DNA from: Epilithonimonas arachidiradicis
Lineage (GTDB): Bacteria; Bacteroidota; Bacteroidia; Flavobacteriales; Weeksellaceae
Assembly: GCF_003610695.1 (NCBI RefSeq)
Contig: NZ_RAQH01000001.1
Coordinates: 124,001-188,000 of the forward strand
DNA: 64,000 bases
Direction: 5' to 3'
Under the pieces are notes generated by a model. That model saw nothing but the letters and a program-made list of their open reading frames with translations. It made no database searches and was not told the origin of the DNA. Below are positions 55,353 to 63,370 of this stretch, one piece after another. The stretch's first letter is position 1. Every line of letters begins with the position of its first letter. A program made the translations under genes and the position numbers.

Positions 55353-55853
55353 TTAAAAAATAATATAACCTGCTTTATCCTTCGGAAGCTTGATGAGATT
55401 TCTCCAGTTGATTTCCAGTTCTCCTTTTTTAGTTTTAAGCAGTTTCTTTTCAAAATGAGGAAGATCTTTGAATGTTTTCCAGTTGCCGCCCCAATCCCAG
55501 CCATTTTTTGCGAAAATCTTAACACACTCATACCAATCCGCAATCTTATCATTATCCCAATCTTTTGCGGTATCCCAGCTGGCTGTTTTACCATCAATCA
55601 TAAGACAGATATCCACGGCTAATCCATAGTTATGAATGCTTTGTCCTCCTTTTGCATTGGTTACTTTTTTGCCGGGTTTTGTTCTTCCGATGGCATAGAG
55701 TTTTTCCTGTTCTTCAAAACTTCTCAAGCCTTGTGTAATTCGGATTTTTGCTCTTCCAGTAAGTGCCAGATCACATTCTCTGATAATATTAGTTACCTCA
55801 TCTCGAACCGATGGGTGAAGTTTCTGAATTCTTTGTTGAGTAATATTGTCCAT
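55353..55853 (-). CDS. M15 family peptidase (endolysin-like L-Ala-D-Glu/D,D-peptidase)
   Basis: 166 residues. Zinc ligands are His74 and Asp81 in SIHNYGLAVDI and His133 in DLPHFE; GLRSFEEQEKLYAIGRT is the conserved N-terminal block. Members such as the T5 endolysin and VanY-type enzymes cut peptidoglycan stem peptides. There is no signal peptide, so like a phage endolysin it would need membrane damage or a holin to reach its substrate. None is adjacent, but a phospholipase gene with the same operator is next. Confidence 0.87.
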   Translation of the reverse strand: MDNITQQRIQKLHPSVRDEVTNIIRECDLALTGRAKIRITQGLRSFEEQEKLYAIGRTKPGKKVTNAKGGQSIHNYGLAVDICLMIDGKTASWDTAKDWDNDKIADWYECVKIFAKNGWDWGGNWKTFKDLPHFEKKLLKTKKGELEINWRNLIKLPKDKAGYIIF

Positions 55854-55872
55854 AATCTAATATATTTATGAA

Positions 55873-55908
55873 CAAATCTAAAATTAGGGAACGCCAAAGC
55901 TTGACGTA
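55873..55908 (-). promoter_or_regulatory. M15 peptidase promoter with shared operator
   Basis: -7 box TAGATTTG at 55873-55880 and operator copy (plus strand ACGCCAAAGCTTGACGTA, a good palindrome CGCCA-N5-TGACG) at 55891-55908, 10 bp apart. The leader is about 13 nt. Confidence 0.65.
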
Positions 55909-55924
55909 ATAAATTAATTCAAAT

Positions 55925-55951
55925 AAAAAAGAATCCCTTAAAAAGGGATTC
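55925..55951 (-). terminator. Terminator after the T9SS adhesin gene
   Basis: GAATCCCTT/AAGGGATTC stem (55931-55951), followed on the minus strand by T6. Confidence 0.85.
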
Positions 55952-55974
55952 TTAGTATATCATTAATAAAAAAA

Positions 55975-56805
55975 CTATTTTTTAACAATTTTTTTGCTTA
56001 TGATCCCTGATTTAGTTTCGATAGAAACAGTATAAATTCCTTTTTCAAGATTAGAAACATCGAATTTATTATTTACAGATTCAAAATTAGATTTTATCAT
56101 TTTTCCTGATAGATCATAAATATTAACACTCACAATATCACTTATATCACTAATTGTAAAATAATCTGCTGTAGGGTTAGGGTATAAGATCAAATCTTTT
56201 TTGTTAACCTCATTGACGGCAATCAATGGAGTAATAAATACATCAATATCGTCAATACTAAGTAGGTTTCCATTTGTATAATCATTTACCCAAGCTAAGT
56301 AAATAGTTTTTCCAGCATAACTAGATAAATTAACACCATATGGCTCAGTTTGCTCTGAAATAGAAACATTAGGAGCGTGATCTATGATCTGAATATTATT
56401 AAAAGATTCTTTTGCTGTATTGGTTGTAGAAATTTTTAGTTTGAAACCGTCATTATAGGGACTTGTGTCGTGAGATCTTGCAAAAAATGAGAGAATAGCA
56501 GCATCATTCGAGGGCAGGGTAATTGGTGGCGAAATCAACCATCTATCTGCTTGTGTTACAGATGTAAACCAAGATGGAGAAGAAGCGACGTGGTTACCAC
56601 TCTCTACTTCCCAATTCACAATATTCCAAGCATTTGGAAACAATGTAGCGTAGGTACCGTATGGTGTATTGCTATCATTATACATAACCCAACCTGCATC
56701 CTGTAGAGAAGTTATTTCTTCAAAGCTTTCTTTGTAAATGGAAACACTTGCCTGACCACTTGCCAGTAGTGAAGCGAATAAAATAGAGAATAAAAGTTTT
56801 TTCAT
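55975..56805 (-). CDS. Choice-of-anchor J domain protein with T9SS type A sorting domain
   Basis: 276 residues: signal peptide (about 1-18), a jelly-roll choice-of-anchor J (MAM-like) domain (about 20-190; RWLISPPITLPSN, AILSFFARS, IYLAWVNDY, LLSIDDIDVFI), and a C-terminal T9SS type A domain from LILYPNPTADYF to ISKKIVKK. It would be a surface-attached or secreted binding protein. Its ligand is unknown. Own terminator. Confidence 0.9.
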   Translation of the reverse strand: MKKLLFSILFASLLASGQASVSIYKESFEEITSLQDAGWVMYNDSNTPYGTYATLFPNAWNIVNWEVESGNHVASSPSWFTSVTQADRWLISPPITLPSNDAAILSFFARSHDTSPYNDGFKLKISTTNTAKESFNNIQIIDHAPNVSISEQTEPYGVNLSSYAGKTIYLAWVNDYTNGNLLSIDDIDVFITPLIAVNEVNKKDLILYPNPTADYFTISDISDIVSVNIYDLSGKMIKSNFESVNNKFDVSNLEKGIYTVSIETKSGIISKKIVKK

Positions 56806-56833
56806 AGTTAAAATTATTTATTGATATAAAGAT

Positions 56834-56865
56834 AAAAAAAAAGCCGCAGGAAATTCCTACGGCTT
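56834..56865 (-). terminator. Terminator after prs-rplY
   Basis: AAGCCGCAGGAA/TTCCTACGGCTT stem with one mismatch (56841-56865) and a run of A on the left that reads as T9 on the minus strand. Confidence 0.88.
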
Positions 56866-56888
56866 GTATATCAATAATAATTGATTAA

Positions 56889-57533
56889 TTATTCTGCTGA
56901 AGTTGCTTCTGGCGTAGCTTCTGCTGCACCTTCTGTTCCTTCTACTTCGTCATCATCGTCATCTGCTGCAGATGCTCCTCCTTTCATTGCATTTCTAGAC
57001 ATCTTAACAGCTACAATAACTGCATTATCTGGGTGCATAAAAGTATAAGAATCATTTTTAAGAGCCTCAACATAGAATTTGTTACCAATTCTCAACGGTG
57101 TTACGTCAACAACGATTTCATCTGGCAAGTTTGCAGGAATCGCTTTTACTTTCAATTTTCTGAAAGTTTGTCTAAGAACACCACCAGCAACAACACCTCT
57201 TGAACGACCAGTGATTCTTACAGGAACTTCCATAATTACCGGCTTGTCGTCTGATAATTGATAGAAATCCACGTGTAGGATTCTGTCTGTGATCGGGTGA
57301 AATTGGATATCCTGAAGAACAGCAGGAATTGTTTGTCCGTCAACCTCAATAGATACCGTGTGTGCTTCAGGAGTATATACCAAACCTTTGAAAGATTTTT
57401 CTTCAGTAGAAAAATTCAACGGCTCTTTGCCTCCGTAAACAACACAAGGAACTAATTCAGCATCACGTAAAGCTTTTGTAGACTTTTTGCCCACGCTTTC
57501 TCTTTTTGTACCTTGAATTGTAATTGATTTCAT
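56889..57533 (-). CDS. rplY: 50S ribosomal protein L25/Ctc
   Basis: 214 residues, long CTC form: L25 domain (about 1-92; [19 protein letters not shown]), a beta TL5-like C-terminal domain ([15 protein letters not shown] overlaps the junction; [16 protein letters not shown]), and an acidic Ala/Glu/Asp tail. It binds 5S rRNA. It is 45 bp after prs, an order conserved in Bacteroidota. Confidence 0.95.
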   Translation of the reverse strand: MKSITIQGTKRESVGKKSTKALRDAELVPCVVYGGKEPLNFSTEEKSFKGLVYTPEAHTVSIEVDGQTIPAVLQDIQFHPITDRILHVDFYQLSDDKPVIMEVPVRITGRSRGVVAGGVLRQTFRKLKVKAIPANLPDEIVVDVTPLRIGNKFYVEALKNDSYTFMHPDNAVIVAVKMSRNAMKGGASAADDDDDEVEGTEGAAEATPEATSAE

Positions 57534-57578
57534 TATAAAATGATTAAAATTTGAGGTTGCAAATATATAATTTTTTTC

Positions 57579-58517
57579 TTAGATAATGAATTTATCACTA
57601 ATTGATTTGTGTTCGTGTACGCTATTCATCACATCAGCAAATAAGGATGCGCAGGAAAGCACCTTTATTTTGGAGGATTTATCCGTTTTTTGAGGGATAG
57701 AATCTGTTACTATAACTTCTAATAATTTAGAATTTTCGATATTTTCATAAGCTTTACCCGAAAGAACGCCGTGTGTTGCCATTGCTCTTACAGATCTCGC
57801 TCCTTTTTCCATTAAGATATCCGCTGCTTTACAAAGTGTTCCAGCCGTGTCAATCATATCATCAATAAGAATCACATTTTTATCCTTAACATCCCCAATC
57901 AGAAACATCTCTTCAACCACATTGGCTTTTTTTCTTTCCTTATAACAGATCACGACATCCGCGCCCAGATGACCTGCATAGTTTTTCGCTCTTTTTGCCC
58001 CGCCCATATCCGGTGATGCGATGGTAAGATTATCCAAATTAAGTGACTGAATATAGTCCACGAAAATAGTAGAAGCATAAAGATGATCTACAGGAATCTC
58101 GAAGAAACCCTGGATCTGATCTGCATGGAGATCCATCGTCATAATTCTTGTAGCGCCTGCAGCTGTTAAAAGATTGGCAACTAACTTTGCTCCGATTGGT
58201 GCTCTCGGTTTATCTTTTCTGTCTTGTCTTGCTAATCCGTAATAAGGAATCACCACTGTGATATTTTTGGCAGATGCTCTTTTAGCCGCATCGATCATTA
58301 ATAACAATTCCAAAAGGTTGTCTGCCGGAGGAAAGGTGGATGCGATAAGAAAAACCCGGCTTCCTCTTACAGATTGTTCCAAAACCGGCTCAAATTCTCC
58401 GTCGCTGAAATGCTGAATATTGATTTTTCCCAGTGGCTGCCCATAGCACTGAGCAATTTTTTCTGCCAACTCGTGGCTGGTTCTCGTAGAAAACAAATAA
58501 CTTGCTTGATCTGACAT
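57579..58517 (-). CDS. prs: Ribose-phosphate pyrophosphokinase
   Basis: 312 residues, full length. Makes PRPP from ribose 5-phosphate and ATP. Signatures: SDGEFEPVLEQSVRGSRVFL (flexible ATP loop region), PYYGLARQDRKDKPRAPI, the metal motif DLHADQIQGFFEIPVDHL, and the PRPP loop VILIDDMIDTAGT. TAAATTTG at 58531-58538 serves as the -7 box. Confidence 0.97.
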   Translation of the reverse strand: MSDQASYLFSTRTSHELAEKIAQCYGQPLGKINIQHFSDGEFEPVLEQSVRGSRVFLIASTFPPADNLLELLLMIDAAKRASAKNITVVIPYYGLARQDRKDKPRAPIGAKLVANLLTAAGATRIMTMDLHADQIQGFFEIPVDHLYASTIFVDYIQSLNLDNLTIASPDMGGAKRAKNYAGHLGADVVICYKERKKANVVEEMFLIGDVKDKNVILIDDMIDTAGTLCKAADILMEKGARSVRAMATHGVLSGKAYENIENSKLLEVIVTDSIPQKTDKSSKIKVLSCASLFADVMNSVHEHKSISDKFII

Positions 58518-58530
58518 TTTTACTTTTTTG

Positions 58531-58538
58531 CAAATTTA
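58531..58538 (-). promoter_or_regulatory. -7 box of prs-rplY
   Basis: TAAATTTG on the minus strand, 13 bp before the prs ATG. Confidence 0.5.
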
Positions 58539-58669
58539 AAAAATAATGAAAAGCCTGAAAGTCAATTTATGAACTTTTCATCGATTCTTTTTCGGCAGTT
58601 ATTAATCAAATGTCCGTCAACTGCCTTTAACATTGGCTTTAACTCACGTCAGCCGACTGATTATTTCAT

Positions 58670-58699
58670 AAAAAAAACCAGAACATTTCTGTTCTGGTT
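58670..58699 (-). terminator. Terminator after the bacilliredoxin gene
   Basis: AACCAGAACA-TTTC-TGTTCTGGTT (58676-58699) with a T-rich tail on the minus strand. Confidence 0.88.
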
Positions 58700-58712
58700 C
58701 TGTGTATTTGGA

Positions 58713-59123
58713 TTAGCAATACTCATCGAAAGCGGCCTGAAGGTTCGCAGCAATTGCGCCTGCAGGATTACCCTCGATGTGGTGTCTTTCTAACATATGC
58801 ACCAACTCACCATCTTTGAAAAGTGCCACAGCTGGCGAACTTGGTGGAAAAGGCGCTAATAATTTTCTGGCTTCTGCAACGGCTTCTGTATCAAAACCTG
58901 CGAAAGCGGTCACCAAATGGTCTGGCTTTTTCTCACCTGTCAAAGAGTACAAAACGCCTGGTCTTGCTGCCCCTGCCGCACATCCGCAAACAGAGTTGAT
59001 AACTAATAAAGTGGTACCGCTTTGCTTAAGCGCTTCGTCAACTTGTGCTGGCGTTGTAAGGTCTTCAAAACCTTTATCTGTAAGTTCTGCCTTCATTGGC
59101 AATACTAAATCTGCTGGATACAT
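58713..59123 (-). CDS. BrxA/BrxB family bacilliredoxin
   Basis: 136 residues of thioredoxin-like fold with the family CGC motif in VINSVCGCAAG (about 46-48). Bacilliredoxins remove bacillithiol from S-bacillithiolated proteins; Bacteroidota make bacillithiol-like thiols, so the same role is likely. PSSPAVALFKDGELVHMLER is the cis-Pro region. Single gene with its own -7 box (59154-59161) and terminator. Confidence 0.92.
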   Translation of the reverse strand: MYPADLVLPMKAELTDKGFEDLTTPAQVDEALKQSGTTLLVINSVCGCAAGAARPGVLYSLTGEKKPDHLVTAFAGFDTEAVAEARKLLAPFPPSSPAVALFKDGELVHMLERHHIEGNPAGAIAANLQAAFDEYC

Positions 59124-59153
59124 ATTAAATATATTTTAGGTTAATTCGAATTG

Positions 59154-59161
59154 CAAATTTA
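59154..59161 (-). promoter_or_regulatory. -7 box of bacilliredoxin gene
   Basis: TAAATTTG on the minus strand, 30 bp before the ATG. Confidence 0.45.
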
Positions 59162-59246
59162 ATCAAATAATATTTTGATTATCTGATCAATCATTCTATT
59201 AAAATTATACCAAATATCTATTGCGCCATTTTGACTGAAATTTCAA

Positions 59247-59277
59247 AATAAAAACCTCGAATCCGAAAATCCGAGGC
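59247..59277 (-). terminator. Possible terminator downstream of yqeY
   Basis: A short stem CCTCG/CGAGG (59255-59276) with a T-rich tail on the minus strand, about 107 bp past the yqeY stop. Between it and yqeY (59320-59395) lies GGAAGA/TCTTCC-rich low-complexity DNA. Confidence 0.4.
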
Positions 59278-59383
59278 TTTAATCAAATCGATATGCAAAT
59301 TAAGTATATCCTTTTTAGTTTGGAAGATGGAGGATGGATGTCGGAAGAAAACTTCCCGCATGTGACTTTCCGCTTCCAGCAAT

Positions 59384-59830
59384 TTAGGAAAGTAGCTTCT
59401 TAACCATTTCGGAAATGCTCTTTCCGTCTGATTTTCCGGCTAATGCTTTAGAAGCAACGCCCATTACTTTTCCTAAATCTTTTAGAGATTCTGCTCCGGT
59501 TTCAGAAATAATTCTCTTGATTTCTGATTCCAATTCTTCTGCAGACAATTGTTTTGGAAGAAATTTCTCAATCACTTTGGACTGTGCTTCTTCCACTTCA
59601 GCAAGGTCTGTTCTTCCCTGGGCCATAAATTGCTCATAAGAATCTTTCCTCTGTTTGATCATTCTTTGCAAAATCGCAATCTCTTGTTCTTCTGAAACTT
59701 CAGCACCTCTGGCTTCGGTTTGTAGTAAAAGAATCTGCGCTTTCACTGCACGAAGAGAATCCAGAGCCACACGGTTTTTTTCTCTCATCGCCGTTTTTAT
59801 GGCTTCGCTTATTATAGTTTCTAAACTCAT
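59384..59830 (-). CDS. GatB/YqeY domain protein
   Basis: 148 residues, helical YqeY fold: LRAVKAQILLLQTEA, ILQRMIKQRKDSYEQF, FLPKQLSAEELES and DLGKVMGVASKALAGKSDG. The domain is shared with the tRNA-binding tail of GatB; the stand-alone protein's role is not settled. It lies 89 bp after ftsZ on the same strand. Confidence 0.92.
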   Translation of the reverse strand: MSLETIISEAIKTAMREKNRVALDSLRAVKAQILLLQTEARGAEVSEEQEIAILQRMIKQRKDSYEQFMAQGRTDLAEVEEAQSKVIEKFLPKQLSAEELESEIKRIISETGAESLKDLGKVMGVASKALAGKSDGKSISEMVKKLLS

Positions 59831-59919
59831 TTTAATAATTTTAAAATGTGTTAATGTGTTAATTTGACAATTGCAATTCGAAAATCATCTCATTATCAAA
59901 TATTCACATTATCACATTA

Positions 59920-61824
59920 TTAATCTACATCTTTATTAAGAAAACGGTTTTCTCTCAGTTGCATACTTCCGTTATTATCAGACAAATAAGTGTTGATATT
60001 CTGGTCTGATGCATTAGAACCATCGATATTGATGTTCTTTCTCTTGAAAGCCGGAACTGTTTCAAAAACATTCTCATTATCCAATTGCTGGTAACGGGAA
60101 TTGAACTCTCTCAACTTGTTTCTTCTTTCCATAGCTTTTGAAGAATCCGGAGTTTTGTTGAAAAACGTAAATCCACTTTCAGTTTCCTGAACTGGTTCAG
60201 ATTTTTTCTCTTCTACAATTTCTTCCTTAGTTTCTACAGCGAAAGAAAATCTTGTTGGTTCTTCAACTTTTTCTTCGATGATGTCGTTAACGATTTCTTC
60301 TCTGACTGGAGTTTCTTCAATTACCGAATCTTTGATTTCAGAAATAACTTGTTTTTCAATTACCGGAAATTCTTCTTCAACGGCAGGCTCATTGATTGTG
60401 AAAGTTACTTCAACAGGCTTCTCGATTTCCTCTTCTTTGAAAGATGCTTTTGGCTTGTCTTCTACTTCGAAAGAAAAAGATTGCGCTTCCAAATCTACTT
60501 CTTCATAACTCTCTTCCTCGAAAGTGAAAAGGTTGTATTCTTGTTTTCCGTTATTAGAATTATAATCATTTGAGAAATCCATGATTTCCTCGTTTTCGAT
60601 GATTTCGATTTCTGTCATTGGCTCTTCTACAAGACTTTCCGCAACCGAATTAGTTGGGAAATTAGAAGTTCCAAAATCGTCATCATCTTCTAAACGAAAA
60701 AAATTCTTTCCCGATTCTGTCTGATGTTTAGTTTCTTCCTGAGCTCTGCTTTTGAACGGAGATTCTCTATGTCTGGAAGGACTTGGTCTGTCTTCCAAAG
60801 AATATTTAATAGTTTCAGTTACACCAGAATGTTTTTTGTTGTCGTTTGAAAAACCAGTTGCAATTACCAAAACGCTTACTGCATCGCCTAATTCTTCATC
60901 AGAACCAACTCCAAAAATAATGTCAGCCGTGTTTCCAGCTTCCTTCTGGATGTGGTCCATAATCACTCCGATTTCGTCCATTGTTACCTCAGTCGCACCA
61001 CTTCTAATTAACAATAGAACATTTTTTGCACCGGTGATTTTGTTATCATTCAATAACGGAGAATCCAATGCTTTTTTAACCGCTTCTTCCGCTTTGTTTT
61101 CACCACTAGCGATTCCAGTTGACATCAATGCAGTTCCGGAATTAGCCAATACAGATTTCGCATCACGGAAGTCAATATTAACATCAAAATAACCTGTAAT
61201 CACTTCTGCCATTCCTTTTGCAGCGTTGGTCAAAACTTCATCGGCTTTTGAGAAACCTTGTTTGAAACCAAGGTTTCCGAATTGCTGTCTCAATTTATCA
61301 TTATTAATGACAATTAAAGAATCAACATTATTTCTCAATTTTTCCAAACCTAATTCAGCCTGGTCCAATCTTCTTTTTCCTTCAAAACTAAAAGGTACGG
61401 TTACGATTCCAACAGTCAGAATCCCCATTTCCTTAGCCACTTTTGCAATCACAGGTGCAGCACCGGTTCCGGTTCCGCCGCCCATTCCGGCTGTGATGAA
61501 AACCATTTTGGTGTTCTGTCCCATTGATGCTTTGATATCATCAATGCTTTCAATAGCCGCTTTTTCGCCAACTTCCGGGTCAGCGCCTGCGCCAAGGCCT
61601 TCGGTCATTGTTACGCCCAACTGAACTTTGTTAGCAACAGGATTGTTATCAAGTGTCTGTGCATCGGTGTTGCAAATCACGAAGTCCACTCCATAAATTC
61701 CTTTCTCGTACATATGCTTCAAAGCGTTGTTTCCGCCGCCGCCAACACCGATTACTTTAATAATTGAAGAATTGCCTTTTGGTAAATCAAATGAGAATCC
61801 CTGTGTATTATTTATATTATCCAT
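59920..61824 (-). CDS. ftsZ: Cell division protein FtsZ with long acidic C-terminal extension
   Basis: 634 residues. The tubulin-like GTPase core (about 20-330) has GVGGGGNNAL and the GTP signature GGGTGTG (115-121). After the core comes a disordered Glu/Ser-rich linker of about 270 residues and a conserved-looking end (YQQLDNENVFETVPAFKRK, LRENRFLNKDVD). It is much longer than E. coli FtsZ (383), as is common in Bacteroidota. It forms the Z-ring. It starts 38 bp after ftsA. Confidence 0.97.
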   Translation of the reverse strand: MDNINNTQGFSFDLPKGNSSIIKVIGVGGGGNNALKHMYEKGIYGVDFVICNTDAQTLDNNPVANKVQLGVTMTEGLGAGADPEVGEKAAIESIDDIKASMGQNTKMVFITAGMGGGTGTGAAPVIAKVAKEMGILTVGIVTVPFSFEGKRRLDQAELGLEKLRNNVDSLIVINNDKLRQQFGNLGFKQGFSKADEVLTNAAKGMAEVITGYFDVNIDFRDAKSVLANSGTALMSTGIASGENKAEEAVKKALDSPLLNDNKITGAKNVLLLIRSGATEVTMDEIGVIMDHIQKEAGNTADIIFGVGSDEELGDAVSVLVIATGFSNDNKKHSGVTETIKYSLEDRPSPSRHRESPFKSRAQEETKHQTESGKNFFRLEDDDDFGTSNFPTNSVAESLVEEPMTEIEIIENEEIMDFSNDYNSNNGKQEYNLFTFEEESYEEVDLEAQSFSFEVEDKPKASFKEEEIEKPVEVTFTINEPAVEEEFPVIEKQVISEIKDSVIEETPVREEIVNDIIEEKVEEPTRFSFAVETKEEIVEEKKSEPVQETESGFTFFNKTPDSSKAMERRNKLREFNSRYQQLDNENVFETVPAFKRKNINIDGSNASDQNINTYLSDNNGSMQLRENRFLNKDVD

Positions 61825-61862
61825 TGTATTAATTTTTCAAATTTAAAAATGACTGATAGCAA

Positions 61863-63248
61863 TTATTCTTCAACTTCCTCGAAGAATTTTTTCACTTTGT
61901 CTAAAATCGACTGACCAAAAGTCGGTTTGTTTCTTCTAGCTTCTTCTTTTGGTTTTGCAACTTCTTCTATCTGCTGAATCTGTTGGGGTTTCTCAACTTC
62001 GGTAGTTGGCTGAGGTGCAACCGGTTCTGCTTTTGCTACAGCTTCTTCGATAATCTCTTCTTCTTCTGTTGGAAGGATTTTTTTATCTCTGATTTTAAGA
62101 CTTTCCATCAATAAGCCGATCGACGTTGCAAATTCCGGTCCTTTCAGATATTGGTTTTTGTCATTCGCTACATATTCATTAGCAAAACCAATTCTGCTGT
62201 CGAAACCTGTAGTGTAATTTGCTAACTGACGAAGGTTTCTCAAGTTGGAACCACCACCAGTCAAAACGATTCCTGCAATCAGTTTTTTCTTTTGTTCGAA
62301 TGCGCCGTAAGCTTTCAATTCAGTATTTACCATTTCAAGAATTTCTTCAACTCTTGCATTGATAATCTGAGCCAAAACTTTCAATGAAATCTCTTTGTCC
62401 GGACGGCCGTGCAATCCTGGGATTGTCACGTAAGTACTGTCTTTTTCCAATTCCGGAACAGATGAACCGAACTTCACTTTCAGTTGTTCTGCATGTTTCT
62501 CGATGATTGAACATCCTTCCTTAATATCATCGGTGATAATTCCACCACCGTAAGGAATCACGCAAGTATGTCTAATGATGTTGTCTTTAAAAATTGCGAT
62601 ATCCGTAGTTCCACCGCCGATATCAACAATCGCAACACCAGCTTCTTTTTCTTCTTTTGTAAGAACTGCTTCAGACGATGCCAAAGGTTCCAAGGTCAAA
62701 GCTTCCATTTCCAGACCAGCTTCGCGAACACATCTGGCAATATTTCTGATAGAACCCATCTGTCCCACAACAACGTGGAAATTAGCTTCTAATCTTTTGC
62801 CGTGCATCCCGACCGGTTCTTGGATTTCGCCTTCAGAATCTACTTTGTATTCCTGAGGCAAAACGTGGATGATTTCTTCGCCAGGCAACATCACCAATTT
62901 CTTCACCTGGTCTTTTAGTTTCTCGATATCATCTTCCGTGATGTATCTATCCGGATGCTCTCTCATGATGTAATCCGAATGCTGGAGAGAACGGATATGT
63001 TTTCCTGCAATCCCGACAGTTACCTTGTGGATAGGAACGCCAGCGCTGGATTGCGCTTCTGCAACTGCAGTTTTGATGGAATTGATAGTTTGGGAAATGT
63101 TGTTCACGATTCCTTTGTGAACACCAAGACTTTTAGCCTTCCCAACGCCCAGGATTTCGATTTTCCCGTGAGCGTTACGTCTTCCGACAATGGCGACAAT
63201 CTTAGTTGTCCCAATGTCCAGACCTACTGAATACTCTTGATTTTCCAT
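61863..63248 (-). CDS. ftsA: Cell division protein FtsA
   Basis: 461 residues of actin fold: VGLDIGTTKIVAIVG (phosphate 1), VAIVDIGGGTTDIAIF (phosphate 2), and GIVLTGGGSNLRNL (adenosine). A Pro/Glu linker (about 395-440) ends in an amphipathic tail (SILDKVKKFFEEVEE) that attaches FtsZ polymers to the membrane. Order ftsQ-ftsA-ftsZ as in the dcw cluster. Confidence 0.96.
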   Translation of the reverse strand: MENQEYSVGLDIGTTKIVAIVGRRNAHGKIEILGVGKAKSLGVHKGIVNNISQTINSIKTAVAEAQSSAGVPIHKVTVGIAGKHIRSLQHSDYIMREHPDRYITEDDIEKLKDQVKKLVMLPGEEIIHVLPQEYKVDSEGEIQEPVGMHGKRLEANFHVVVGQMGSIRNIARCVREAGLEMEALTLEPLASSEAVLTKEEKEAGVAIVDIGGGTTDIAIFKDNIIRHTCVIPYGGGIITDDIKEGCSIIEKHAEQLKVKFGSSVPELEKDSTYVTIPGLHGRPDKEISLKVLAQIINARVEEILEMVNTELKAYGAFEQKKKLIAGIVLTGGGSNLRNLRQLANYTTGFDSRIGFANEYVANDKNQYLKGPEFATSIGLLMESLKIRDKKILPTEEEEIIEEAVAKAEPVAPQPTTEVEKPQQIQQIEEVAKPKEEARRNKPTFGQSILDKVKKFFEEVEE

Positions 63249-63370
63249 TATATGCTCGATTTGATTTTTTTAATTTTTAACGCAAAGTCCGCAAAGTTTT
63301 GTTTTACCATTATTATGCTTTTAAGCTCGCAAAGGCTTTTTACTCAGCTAAGACTTTATTTATATCTAAT

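Noticed and set aside
54155..55912. Integron-type gene cassettes, because the same sequence lies beside each gene
   Set aside because: The copies lie upstream of each gene at a fixed distance to TAnnTTTG and lack attC core sites. They fit promoters, not recombination sites.
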